Shown: positions 1 to 8,380 of the stretch, piece after piece
How positions within the stretch are numbered: the first letter of the stretch is position 1
Layout: every line of letters starts with the position of its first letter
Assembly (NCBI RefSeq): GCF_014207565.1
Contig: NZ_JACHGJ010000011.1
Location: 62,179-126,178 of the forward strand
Direction of reading: 5' to 3'
DNA from: Spirochaeta isovalerica
Lineage (GTDB): Bacteria; Spirochaetota; Spirochaetia; DSM-2461
Length of the DNA stretch: 64,000 nt
Position numbers and translations under genes: made by a program
The notes under the pieces: generated by a model
What the model was told of the DNA's origin: nothing
Database searches by the model: none
Seen by the model: only the letters and a program-made list of their open reading frames with translations

Positions 1-1014
1 CTCTGGTGGGCGATCATTACATTCAGCACGACGGGCTACGGGGATAAATACCCCATAACTCTGGGCGGGCGGATCGTTGCGGTCATCACGATTTTTCTGG
101 GTGTGGCGGGAATGAGCTTCCTTTCCGGTGTGTTCGCTTCTGTTTTTGTCGATAGAAATTCCAGAGCGAGGAGGGGTCTCGTGGATTATCCGAAAATGAA
201 AGATCATCTTGTAATATGCGGTTGGACCGAAGAGATAAAGGAGATCCTTCTCGATATCGTCGGTTTTGCCAACAGTTTCGTTTCCGAAGAGATTATAATC
301 ATCTCAAATATACCCAGCGAAAGAATTGAAACTCTCAAGGAAAGCCGGGAACTGGCTGATCTGAAGTTTGTCAGGGGAGATTATTTTTCCGATTCCGCCC
401 TTAAAAGAGCCAATGTCCAGTCGGCTAGAAAAGTTCTGATTCTATCGGATACTTTTGAAAGTCACGCCGATGCGGAAGCCGATTCCAAAACGATCATGAC
501 AGTTATGTCGATCAGAACCCTTTCCCGGGAAGTTTATATATGTGCGGAAATGATAAACCGTAAATATGAAAGCAACCTCAAACAGGCCATGTGCGACGAA
601 ATCCTCTTTAAAAGAGAGGTCTCTCAGAAAGTGCTTTCCTATACTTCTGTAGAAAACGGAATGGGGCATATCCTCTATGATCTTTTGTCCCAGAGAGAGC
701 ATGGATCAAGATTGAGAACCATAGATATCGATGAACGTTACATAGACGGTCCTTTTCACGATTACAAAGTCGGGGAGGCCGAATCTCCTTTTATCATACT
801 CGGGCTTCTGGAAAATACAGGATCACCAAACAAGATGAAAATGGAAGCTCTTAGAGCGGCACAGAAAACCTCCAATATGTCTCTGCTGGTGGACAATCTG
901 CAAAGCGTAAAGGATCTGGAAGTTAACAAGCCCCTTTTTGTTCCTCCCAACGATTATGTCATTAAGAGACATACTCAGGCCATCGTTCTGGAGAAAATCT
1001 ATGAAGCAAAATGA
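1..1014 (+). CDS. K+ channel pore plus RCK/TrkA-N domain protein (5' end outside window)
   Basis: The reading frame is open from base 1, so the N-terminus lies outside the window. The visible part starts in the pore helix and carries the K+ selectivity filter TTGYGD (nt 31-48), followed by an inner transmembrane helix (nt about 70-155). A Rossmann-type RCK/TrkA-N domain begins at HLVICGWTEE (nt about 208), and a TrkA-C-like segment fills the last 90 residues. RCK domains gate K+ channels in response to NAD(H), nucleotides or ions. The gene overlaps the next one, a free-standing cyclic-nucleotide-binding protein, by 14 bp, so the two are probably co-translated. The filter is decisive for a K+ channel; the ligand is unknown. 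Confidence 0.9.
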   Translation, partial: LWWAIITFSTTGYGDKYPITLGGRIVAVITIFLGVAGMSFLSGVFASVFVDRNSRARRGLVDYPKMKDHLVICGWTEEIKEILLDIVGFANSFVSEEIIIISNIPSERIETLKESRELADLKFVRGDYFSDSALKRANVQSARKVLILSDTFESHADAEADSKTIMTVMSIRTLSREVYICAEMINRKYESNLKQAMCDEILFKREVSQKVLSYTSVENGMGHILYDLLSQREHGSRLRTIDIDERYIDGPFHDYKVGEAESPFIILGLLENTGSPNKMKMEALRAAQKTSNMSLLVDNLQSVKDLEVNKPLFVPPNDYVIKRHTQAIVLEKIYEAK

Positions 1015-1495
1015 GATAATTGATAAACTTAAGAAGATTCCCCTTTTTGCAGAGATCTGCGAAAACGATGAATATATGAATGAAGTGAGCCGCATCTGCA
1101 CTATCCGGAAATTCAGGAAAGATGAGAAAATCATAGTTGAAGGCGATATCGGCTCTGAGATGTTCATTGTCTATGATGGAGCTGTTGAAATCATTAAAAG
1201 ATCCCGGGCGGGAGACGACTTTACAGTTGTCAAACTCAAAGCGGAATACAATGTTTTTTTCGGGGAAATGGCCCTGATTGATGATGATAAACGATCTGCT
1301 ACTGTTCTGGCCCTGGAGGATTCGATCTTTATTGTAATCGATAAAGATGATTTTGAAAAACTCGGCAACAGAAAACCGGAAATAGGTTTGCCCATTACCA
1401 GAGTCATTCTCAAGACTCTGGCATCCCGTTTGAGAAAGACAAATGAAGATGTTCTGACTCTTTTTGATGCCCTTGTTAATGAAATTAAGAACTGA
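1001..1495 (+). CDS. Stand-alone cyclic-nucleotide-binding domain protein
   Basis: A 164-residue protein that is almost entirely one cNMP-binding (CAP_ED) domain. The phosphate-binding cassette is clear: FFGEMALIDDDKRSATV at about residues 84-100, with the Gly-Glu and Arg-Ser-Ala residues that contact the cyclic nucleotide. No helix-turn-helix or membrane segment follows, so it is not a CRP/FNR regulator. The start is ATG 1001, inside the end of the K+ channel gene, with GGAG seven bases upstream; an upstream in-frame start at 938 lies inside the channel gene and was not used. The overlap suggests that it works as a separate regulatory subunit of the channel. That is inference. Confidence 0.88.
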   Translation: MKQNEIIDKLKKIPLFAEICENDEYMNEVSRICTIRKFRKDEKIIVEGDIGSEMFIVYDGAVEIIKRSRAGDDFTVVKLKAEYNVFFGEMALIDDDKRSATVLALEDSIFIVIDKDDFEKLGNRKPEIGLPITRVILKTLASRLRKTNEDVLTLFDALVNEIKN

Positions 1496-1692
1496 TTTTC
1501 CTGAAAATGGTAGTCATTTGAGAATTTGTATGTATGAAAAAGAATACAGTAAACTATGTGCCAGGCGTGATATATTTCAGATGAAATGTTAATTCTATAT
1601 ATAATAAGAAAATATATGTTTTTATGTATAGATACATTGTTGGTATGGAAATTGCATTATTAAAACTGTTAATAAAAAATTGGAGCTTGATG

Positions 1693-2304
1693 ATGTTTAA
1701 TAATGTGAGCGTGACTGTTGCAGCTAATCCGGCTGGTTCGCTGGAAAAAGAATTTGTAAGAAAATCCATTCATTTGCTTATTGCATCCATTCCGGTTCTG
1801 GCTTCTATTAATATATCCATTACAATCGGACTGCTTACGGCTGGTACGCTGATTTACAGTTATGCTGAGACCTTGCGATGCTCCGGTTCCAATGTCTTTC
1901 TTATATCCAATATTACAGTAATGGCAGCAAGAGAAAGAGACAATAATAGATTTGTTCTCGGTCCCGTCACCCTCGGTCTCGGAGCTTTGCTCACCCTGCT
2001 GCTCTATCCCAATCCCGCTGCGACAATTGGTATCTATGCTCTGGCTTTCGGAGATGGTTTGTCCAGTGTTTTCGGGAAGTTGTTCGGCAGAGTTAGAATA
2101 CCTGGCCTCGGAGGAAAAACCGTTGCTGGTTCTCTGACTTGCTTTCTCGCCGTGTTTCTTGCGACCACAGCTGTCTCCGGCCTTGTTTTCGAGTCTGTTC
2201 TGATAGCCCTGGCCGCCACCGCCATCGAAGCAATCCCCTTGAAGGATTTCGATAACCTTGTCATTCCTGTCGGAACGGCAGCCATTGCCCAACTGATTTT
2301 ATAA
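1693..2304 (+). CDS. Membrane protein of the dolichol/phytol kinase - CTP transferase family
   Basis: About 203 residues with five or six hydrophobic segments. The N-terminal EFVRKSIHL matches the E..RK..H motif at the start of bacterial dolichol-kinase, phytol-kinase and phosphatidate-cytidylyltransferase-like proteins. The later ALAFGDGLSSVFGKLFGR is the conserved nucleotide-binding D-containing loop, and GGKTVAGS also fits. These enzymes use CTP to phosphorylate lipid alcohols or make CDP-lipids at the membrane; the substrate here is unknown. A GGAG at 1682-1685 lies seven bases from ATG 1693 and four from ATG 1690, so I chose 1693; the frame is open further upstream to 1624. An AT-rich 197-base region precedes the gene. 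Confidence 0.75.
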   Translation: MFNNVSVTVAANPAGSLEKEFVRKSIHLLIASIPVLASINISITIGLLTAGTLIYSYAETLRCSGSNVFLISNITVMAARERDNNRFVLGPVTLGLGALLTLLLYPNPAATIGIYALAFGDGLSSVFGKLFGRVRIPGLGGKTVAGSLTCFLAVFLATTAVSGLVFESVLIALAATAIEAIPLKDFDNLVIPVGTAAIAQLIL

Positions 2305-2309
2305 AGAAA

Positions 2310-3131
2310 TCATATCCATAGATAATATGTATACAAAGATCTCGAATAGATAATCGCACCCGTAAATAATAGCGTTATGGAAATAAGAGGGACGGGAAGC
2401 AGGAGAAGTAATTCATCTCCGGCAATTATCAGAACGGCAGCTATAAGAACTGCCAGATAGTTTCGCGATCTTGTCGTCAGAGATACCCGTATAAAATTAA
2501 TAACAGTCAGAACCCTAATCGACAGTGTCATGACAAGCAGACTCAGGGAATCACTTATATTATAGAGAAAAAAACCGTTCATTCTCGTGGGATCGATTGG
2601 CATAAGGGCCGATATGGTAAAAGAAAGCAATAGGATGGATATCAGAATGGTTCCCAATTTCTGAAACTGTACGCCTATGGGAAAGAGACTCGAAGCAAAA
2701 AAGCAGAAAACGCCGAACAGTCTGAAAAAATAATAAGCTCTGGTAATCAGAACTCCGTAAAAAGGCGAAACCTGAATCATAATAAGCTGTAATTCAAACA
2801 GTCTGATAGACTGAAGGGACAGTGACAAAATAAAGAGGATGAAGAAGAATATTTCGGGAGAGACTTTTTTCTTGAAATAATGAAAGAGAACCAACGATGT
2901 TATTATGGAAAAGACATAAAGAACCGAAGCCGTAATTATGGCCCAGTATAGAGAATTGTAGGCCGAATCGGATGTAAACCTGTCCAGTTTATTAAGCGAA
3001 TTCACCAGTGAGGACAGAGAGAAATAATCATCCTTATTGAGATAAAAAAAAGTGATGAGAAAAAAAGCCGAGAGGACAAAACAGAATAGAATAGTCAGTC
3101 TTATAAGTCTGTTTCTCAGCGATAAAGTCAT
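2310..3131 (-). CDS. Polytopic membrane protein of unknown function
   Basis: About 273 residues, very hydrophobic, with seven or eight predicted membrane helices. A short periplasmic loop (about residues 30-60, polar, SLNKLDRFTSD) follows the first helix, and six or seven helices come after it. No family motif was recognised; the layout of one helix, an outside loop and a helix bundle resembles 7TM receptor-type proteins but no signalling domain is fused. The start is ATG 3131; the frame continues to a TTG at 3158 without a ribosome site. It converges with the preceding kinase-like gene (5 bp between stops) and diverges from the DUF2259 gene. Confidence 0.7.
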   Translation of the reverse strand: MTLSLRNRLIRLTILFCFVLSAFFLITFFYLNKDDYFSLSSLVNSLNKLDRFTSDSAYNSLYWAIITASVLYVFSIITSLVLFHYFKKKVSPEIFFFILFILSLSLQSIRLFELQLIMIQVSPFYGVLITRAYYFFRLFGVFCFFASSLFPIGVQFQKLGTILISILLLSFTISALMPIDPTRMNGFFLYNISDSLSLLVMTLSIRVLTVINFIRVSLTTRSRNYLAVLIAAVLIIAGDELLLLLPVPLISITLLFTGAIIYSRSLYTYYLWI

Positions 3132-3267
3132 ATTCCTATTAAATACTACTTTTATCAAAAAAACAAAGGATAAAAAACTTTTGTTTTTTCATTTTTGTTC
3201 GATAAAGAAAGAAGAGACTTGTTGTAAATAAATTTTACGGCCGGTCTTTGCTATCTGAGGAGTGTCC

Positions 3268-3951
3268 ATGAAAAAAACAGTTCTTATCTGCAGCTTACTG
3301 CTTATAGCTTTTTCTCTTTTTGCCGGAGATACTGCAAGGTTTGTCAATCTCGGCTTTTCCGGTGACGGCGCTTACTTCATGTTTGCCCAGCACGGCTTTC
3401 AGTCTGATACAGGAAAGTTATACTCAGATCTATATATTGTGGATGTTAAGAGGAATGTCTTTGTTTCCGGAGGAGTCCATCACGGGGAATATGAGTCCAT
3501 TATAGAACCGGGGCAATCTTCAGACGGAGCTCTTTACACGTTACTGGAATCCACAGCCGATCAGAGAAGACGATATAATATCGCCTATCTGGAAAAAGGC
3601 CGCCCTTTATATATAAGATTTCCCGAACGGGAAGAGGAAAATCCCAATAATCTGAATTTCCGGGATTTTGAAAGGAACACAGCCTATACCATAGATCTTG
3701 TGCAGGAAGTGGAAGGTGAAGGATCGGCTCTTAAATCGCGATTCTATATCGACCTCAAACTGGAACAGCGCAACGGAATTGTCAAAAATCTGAAAATCGG
3801 TCATCCCGATTATTACAGAGAGGGGATTACTGGATATGAAATAAACAGAATTCTTCTTTCACCCGATGAAGATTCTCTCATATTCATAATCAATAAAAGC
3901 GATGTGGATCTCAATGTCCGTTATATGATCGAAACGGCAAAAATAAATTAA
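3268..3951 (+). CDS. Exported DUF2259-family protein
   Basis: About 227 residues with a clean signal peptide (MKKTVLICSLLLIAFSLFAG, cleavage near residue 20). The mature part begins with ARFVNLGFSGDGAYFMFAQ and has a beta-rich pattern with SPDEDSLIF near the end, resembling WD/TolB-like blades. From memory this matches DUF2259, a family seen mainly in spirochaetes; its function is not known. AGGAG at 3258-3262 sits five bases before ATG 3268, which fixes the start; a GTG two codons upstream is part of the ribosome site. proS follows 80 bases downstream. Confidence 0.72.
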   Translation: MKKTVLICSLLLIAFSLFAGDTARFVNLGFSGDGAYFMFAQHGFQSDTGKLYSDLYIVDVKRNVFVSGGVHHGEYESIIEPGQSSDGALYTLLESTADQRRRYNIAYLEKGRPLYIRFPEREEENPNNLNFRDFERNTAYTIDLVQEVEGEGSALKSRFYIDLKLEQRNGIVKNLKIGHPDYYREGITGYEINRILLSPDEDSLIFIINKSDVDLNVRYMIETAKIN

Positions 3952-4031
3952 ACAATAATCATATTTTTGATATTATGAGGCTTCCGGGAGGGAGCCTTTT
4001 CTTTTCCCGCAGCAAAGTTCAGGAGTCAATT

Positions 4032-5753
4032 ATGAGAATTAGCCGAATGTTTTACCGCACCATGAAAGAAGTTCCGAAGGAAGCGTCCATTCCGAGCCAT
4101 CAGCTGATGTTCCGCGCCGGTATGATCCAGCAGGTTTCCAGCGGCATATACAATTATCTCCCTCTGGCTTTGAAAAGCATTCGGAAGATAGAGCGGATAA
4201 TTCGCGACGTTCTAGTGGAATCCGGTTGCGAGGAAGTTCTTCTTCCAGTGGTGCAGCCAGCAGAGCTTTGGAAAGAAAGCGGCCGCTGGGAATATTACGG
4301 AGATGAACTTCTCCGGTTTACCGACCGAAAAGATAATGAGTTCTGTCTGGGGCCGACCCATGAAGAGGTCATTACCGATATGGTCAGACGCAATCTCAAA
4401 TCCTATAAGCAGCTTCCCTGGAATATATTTCAGATACAGACGAAATTCCGCGATGAGATCAGGCCCCGTTTCGGACTTATGAGAGGACGGGAATTTATAA
4501 TGAAAGACGGATACAGTTTCGATACTGATTCGGAAGCATCCCGGGAAACATATTACAGAATGTATAAGGCTTATGAAGAGATTTTCCGGCGGACCGGTGT
4601 GGACTTTAAAGCCGTGGAAGCTCTGACAGGCAATATCGGGGGATCTCTCAGTCATGAATTTCAGGTTCTGGCCGATTCCGGAGAAGATCTGATTATCAGT
4701 TGCCCCAGGTGTGCCTATGCAGCCAATGCAGAGAAAGCCCGTACAGTCTTCCCTGTTGACGAGGCAGAGGTCACCACAACCGAATCACCTGCGGATGTAC
4801 ATACTCCCGGAGCCGGCTCCATTGAAGAGGTTTCAGCCTTTCTCGACCGGAGTCCCCGGGACTTTATAAAAAGCCTTCTCTATCGGGTTGACGGGAAACC
4901 GGTTCTGGTTCTCCTTCGGGGAGATCGGGAGGTCAATGAAGCTAAATTACTGGCTGTACTTCAGGGCAATACAATCGGGCTCGCTGATGAAGAGACGGTT
5001 CAGTCTCTCTGCGGAACGGAAACTGGATATGTCGGGCCTGTTGGCTTGAATGATAAAGTTCCGGTATTGGCGGACAGATCCGTGGAAGGCCGTTCGGGTA
5101 TGGTCTGCGGTGCTAACAGGAAAGACTATCACAAAATCAATGTCTGTTGGGAAAGAGATTACAAAGCGGAAATAGTGGATGATTTTTCATTCGCCCGCTC
5201 TGGAGACCCCTGTCCCGAATGCGGAGCAAAGCTTGAGGAGTTCCGCGGCATAGAAGTCGGGCAGGTCTTTCATCTCGGGACTAAATACAGCGAATCGATG
5301 AATTGTACTTTTCTCGACAGCGAAGGTAAGGAGCAGCCGGTTGTAATGGGCTGTTACGGAATCGGTGTGGGAAGAACTATGGCTGCAGCGATCGAGCAGA
5401 ATCATGACGAATCCGGAATTGTCTGGCCGGTCGCCATCGCTCCCTATGAAGTGGTTGTCATGCCCCTTCAAATGAACAGTTCTGAAGTCATTGAAGCCGG
5501 AGAGAAAATCTATAGGGAACTTCTCGAAGGGGGAATTGATGCCCTGATTGATGACAGAGAGGAAAGAGCGGGATTTAAATTCAATGATGCCGATCTGGTC
5601 GGTTATCCGCTTCAGATCGGCATAGGCCGGAAATCCCTTGAAAAAGGAGTTCTGGAAATCAAAATCCGGAAAACCGGAGAAAAGCTGGAAATGTCTCCCG
5701 ATGCAGTTGTCTCATTTGTTTCCGATTTTCTGGGCAGAGAAAAAGTGAAGTGA
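4032..5753 (+). CDS. proS: Prolyl-tRNA synthetase (bacterial type, with editing insertion)
   Basis: The 573-residue product is the usual length for the bacterial ProRS form. It charges tRNA-Pro with proline in the cytoplasm. Class II motifs are visible: motif 2 region FCLGPTHEE (about residues 104-112) and RFGLMRGREFIMKD (about 146-159), and motif 3 GCYGIGVGRTMAAAIEQ (about 440-455). The stretch between them (about 220-390) is the INS domain that edits Ala-tRNA-Pro, and an anticodon-binding domain ends the protein. AGGAG at 4021-4025 lies six bases before ATG 4032; the frame extends upstream to 3975 without support. The last codons contain a promoter-like element for the next gene. Confidence 0.97.
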   Translation: MRISRMFYRTMKEVPKEASIPSHQLMFRAGMIQQVSSGIYNYLPLALKSIRKIERIIRDVLVESGCEEVLLPVVQPAELWKESGRWEYYGDELLRFTDRKDNEFCLGPTHEEVITDMVRRNLKSYKQLPWNIFQIQTKFRDEIRPRFGLMRGREFIMKDGYSFDTDSEASRETYYRMYKAYEEIFRRTGVDFKAVEALTGNIGGSLSHEFQVLADSGEDLIISCPRCAYAANAEKARTVFPVDEAEVTTTESPADVHTPGAGSIEEVSAFLDRSPRDFIKSLLYRVDGKPVLVLLRGDREVNEAKLLAVLQGNTIGLADEETVQSLCGTETGYVGPVGLNDKVPVLADRSVEGRSGMVCGANRKDYHKINVCWERDYKAEIVDDFSFARSGDPCPECGAKLEEFRGIEVGQVFHLGTKYSESMNCTFLDSEGKEQPVVMGCYGIGVGRTMAAAIEQNHDESGIVWPVAIAPYEVVVMPLQMNSSEVIEAGEKIYRELLEGGIDALIDDREERAGFKFNDADLVGYPLQIGIGRKSLEKGVLEIKIRKTGEKLEMSPDAVVSFVSDFLGREKVK

Positions 5754-5768
5754 TATACTTTAACAATA
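5731..5768 (+). promoter_or_regulatory. Putative promoter at the end of proS, leaderless architecture
   Basis: TGGGCA (5731-5736), a 17-base spacer and TATACT (5754-5759) end eight bases before ATG 5768. There is no ribosome site. Both hexamers match sigma-70 boxes at 4 and 5 of 6 positions. Confidence 0.4.
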
Positions 5769-6415
5769 TGAAAAGAACCGGGTTTACTCTCATAATGCTG
5801 TTTATTACCGCTTCCGCCTCTCTCCAGGCGGTTGATCACTTCATGATGGAGCTGGGGTCGGGTGTGATGTGGGTTCATAATGAAGCTTATGGAAAAGATG
5901 GCCCTGGAGATCAAGACCCCGATCCGATCCTGTTCCATCTGACTCTCAATTTTCCCCTGTACTTTTCAGAGAATTTTTATTTTAACCCCGGTATCGGGAT
6001 TTCAGCGAATTCCTGGCAGTTTGTGGAAGATCAGGGGTGGGCCATGCCGGTCGATCCCATGTGGCAGGATCTTTATGTCATGATGCTGGATCTGGATCTG
6101 CCGGTGGGGTTTCAGTTGAATTTCAAATCCTTTTCCCTTTCATTCTATGCAGGACCTCAGTTCAATTTCAGAATACCCCTCTGGGGTGAAAAACAGGATG
6201 TCCGCAATGAAATGACAAATTATTTCTTCTCCGGCGGGAGCTTTCTCAATGTACTGGGCGGCTTTTCCTTTGTTTTTCCCCTTTCGGAAAAATTCGCTTT
6301 TACCTTCAGAACCGAATCTCACATACCCCTCCATAACCTATGGAATGATGGAGGACTCCCTTTCAGTGATGGCTTTACCCTCAGCGCATCAGCGGGAGCC
6401 CGTTTTATCTGGTAG
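5768..6415 (+). CDS. Small exported outer-membrane barrel-like protein
   Basis: About 215 residues beginning with a signal peptide (MKRTGFTLIMLFITASASLQA). The mature part alternates aromatic and polar residues (LFHLTLNFPLYF, FSLSFYAGPQFNF, KFAFTFRTESHIP) and ends in ASAGARFIW, with a C-terminal aromatic residue typical of outer-membrane beta-barrels. An eight- to ten-stranded barrel is plausible. No family name could be assigned. No Shine-Dalgarno is seen; instead a promoter-like TGGGCA-17-TATACT ends eight bases before ATG 5768. A GTG at 5750 overlaps the proS stop (GTGA) and could be used by coupling, but it would place six residues before the signal peptide. Confidence 0.75.
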   Translation: MKRTGFTLIMLFITASASLQAVDHFMMELGSGVMWVHNEAYGKDGPGDQDPDPILFHLTLNFPLYFSENFYFNPGIGISANSWQFVEDQGWAMPVDPMWQDLYVMMLDLDLPVGFQLNFKSFSLSFYAGPQFNFRIPLWGEKQDVRNEMTNYFFSGGSFLNVLGGFSFVFPLSEKFAFTFRTESHIPLHNLWNDGGLPFSDGFTLSASAGARFIW

Positions 6416-6423
6416 CAGGGAAT

Positions 6424-7635
6424 CTATTCCAAAGTGCTTTTCCGGCTGACAATGAGAGTTATCAGTGCCGAGGTGGCTACGTCGATCAGAACGGCGAATC
6501 CGATAAGCAGGGGAACGACCGGTTTTATCAGCAGGTAGGAATCTGTCAGCCCCGTATGGGAACGGCTGTAAAATTCGGAAAGCATATAAAGGGCTGTGTA
6601 GACGCCCATAGCCGGAAAAGATGCCAGAGTGAACGAAACCAGAATCGAAAATAAAATCACCCAGAAAATCTGATATAAAGTAATTTCAAGACTCGAATAG
6701 GACTTGAGGATTGTCAGGAATGTCACTGAAGTGACAAGGGCCGTACCCGCTTTGGCAAACATGGCATTTAAAGGCAGAGTCAGTGCTGAAATTTTTCTGG
6801 ATATAAAAAGGTTTTTTTTCAACGTTCTTGTGAGAATAGAAAGGCTGAAAAAGGAATCTCCGCTTATCAGACCGTGAAACAGAGGAAGGATCAGGTTGTA
6901 AAGCGTTTTATAGGGGTTGGTTTTTCTGTCGGTCAAATACAAAGCCAGCGGATATGCGATCAGAATAATAACCGCCGATGAGATGGAGAGTATCAGAATG
7001 AGATTGGAAAACATGGCCCTGTCGGGAATCGACTTTATGGATCTGGTAAGGCTGAAGCTGATAAATGCCAGAAATACTGGAGAAATGCCGGAAATGACCA
7101 TATTCAATTCAAAAAGAATCCGCGAAAGCGAATCGAAGAGGTTAAAAGCCGGTTCGGATACTTCTTTGTCTCTGTACATTATAAAGCCGAGTATGAAGGA
7201 GAGAAAATAGATCGGAAGAAGTACATTGCTGTTTCCTGTGAAAAGGGTAAACATATTCTGAGGGAAAATGGACATGAATGTGTTTCTCTGATCAGCAAGA
7301 TCGAAAAGGCTTCGGGTTTCAACTATAAGCGGGATACGGGAGGGAGAAATAATAATCGTCACCAGGACACCGATTGAAACAAGAAGAACGGTTGACGCTG
7401 CGATAAGCAGAGCGGTGATCAGAACGGTCCGGATCAGTTTTTTTTCCCGTCTCAGTTTACATACCGCAATAGCCAGGGAAAAGAAGACCATAGGAAAGAC
7501 AATGTATCTCCCGATATTGATTGACAGGGAAGAGAGATGCAGTAAAAAGCTATTCACTCCTTCTCCGACAGGTATTAATAATGCCGAAAGGATGCCGGCC
7601 AGAAGAGCCACTATCGAGCTTATAAGTAATTTCAT
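6424..7635 (-). CDS. Dicarboxylate/amino acid:cation symporter (DAACS family)
   Basis: A 403-residue polytopic membrane protein with eight or more helices in the order expected of the GltP/DctA (SDF) fold. Visible family features are the N-terminal GEGVNSFL and YIVFPMVFFSLAIAV helices, an SGDSFFSLSILTRTL serine-rich segment at the re-entrant loop position, and the LPLNAMFAKAGTALVTSVTFL helix that corresponds to the conserved NMDGT helix. The NMDGT motif itself is not exact (NAMFAKAGTA), so the substrate may differ from glutamate or aspartate. Start ATG 7635 has AGGAG upstream. It converges with the barrel-like gene (8 bp apart) and follows the SDR-like gene on the same strand. Confidence 0.83.
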   Translation of the reverse strand: MKLLISSIVALLAGILSALLIPVGEGVNSFLLHLSSLSINIGRYIVFPMVFFSLAIAVCKLRREKKLIRTVLITALLIAASTVLLVSIGVLVTIIISPSRIPLIVETRSLFDLADQRNTFMSIFPQNMFTLFTGNSNVLLPIYFLSFILGFIMYRDKEVSEPAFNLFDSLSRILFELNMVISGISPVFLAFISFSLTRSIKSIPDRAMFSNLILILSISSAVIILIAYPLALYLTDRKTNPYKTLYNLILPLFHGLISGDSFFSLSILTRTLKKNLFISRKISALTLPLNAMFAKAGTALVTSVTFLTILKSYSSLEITLYQIFWVILFSILVSFTLASFPAMGVYTALYMLSEFYSRSHTGLTDSYLLIKPVVPLLIGFAVLIDVATSALITLIVSRKSTLE

Positions 7636-7657
7636 GAATTTCTCCTGTTACTTTGGG

Positions 7658-8329
7658 TTAAATGGTGTCCGGTTTTCTCGGAATGACAGGCAGGCTTGAG
7701 AAGAGATTTTTCTTCTCCCGGTAATCCAGCCATTGGCCGTCTCCCTTCTCCGGTTTTTCATTCAGAATGTTGTTAATAAAAAGCGCGTAGCTGTCCATAT
7801 CAGTTACATCACTGGTAAAAGCGCATCTGTAGGGAGCTCCCTCATCGGAAATGACAGCATCGGCAAAGGACCGGAAGAACCCCAGAAATCCTTTTTCCAT
7901 GGGACTGCCCGTATGCCGGTTTTTTCTTGTCAGGGCAAAGGAAAGAACTTTTGCGGAGTCTCCTTCCATGATTTTCAGAAGCTCTCTTGTGAGATAAACC
8001 GTACCGTGAATGGATGACTCTATAGCTTCGTCGATTTCGGAAGTCGAAAAATCAGATAGTTGCTCATTGGTTTTATTTTCAGAATACACTAAAATGGCTT
8101 CGTCTATAGAGCGGAAAATTCTCATGCCTTCACGGATCACCGTACGGGAGGAGATGATGGAGGATTTGTTCCAGGGGAGTACCAGCAAGTTGTTTTTCTG
8201 CGGTTCTCCGCTGTTCTCGTCTCTGGAAATGACCGGCGCAATTACCTTATTTCCAGCTGCGAGATTTTTCTCGATCAGTTTCCTTCCAAGTAGTGTTTCG
8301 CTGCCCGTGATCAGTATGACTTTTCCCAT
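7658..8329 (-). CDS. SDR-like NAD(P)-binding protein, catalytic motif apparently lost
   Basis: 223 residues. The N-terminus MGKVILITGSETLLGRKLIEK is a Rossmann dinucleotide-binding loop of the short-chain dehydrogenase type. The usual catalytic YxxxK is not found at the expected place after KVLSFALTRKN, so the protein is probably not a standard dehydrogenase. The frame extends 100 codons upstream, but that part is antisense to nadE and was left out. ATG 8329 has no ribosome site; a TATAAT ends six bases before it. The gene diverges from nadE with 51 bases between, and the DAACS gene follows downstream. Confidence 0.68.
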   Translation of the reverse strand: MGKVILITGSETLLGRKLIEKNLAAGNKVIAPVISRDENSGEPQKNNLLVLPWNKSSIISSRTVIREGMRIFRSIDEAILVYSENKTNEQLSDFSTSEIDEAIESSIHGTVYLTRELLKIMEGDSAKVLSFALTRKNRHTGSPMEKGFLGFFRSFADAVISDEGAPYRCAFTSDVTDMDSYALFINNILNEKPEKGDGQWLDYREKKNLFSSLPVIPRKPDTI

Positions 8330-8367
8330 ATTGAGATTATAGTATCCTCTATATATTGCGAGGTCAA
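8327..8367 (-). promoter_or_regulatory. Putative promoter of the SDR-like gene, leaderless architecture
   Basis: On the minus strand TTGACC (8362-8367) is followed after 17 bases by TACTAT (8339-8344), with an overlapping TATAAT (8336-8341) that ends six bases before ATG 8329. The -35 box sits only two bases from the nadE ribosome site (8370-8374) on the opposite strand. Confidence 0.5.
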
Positions 8368-8380
8368 CAAGGAGTCTAGA

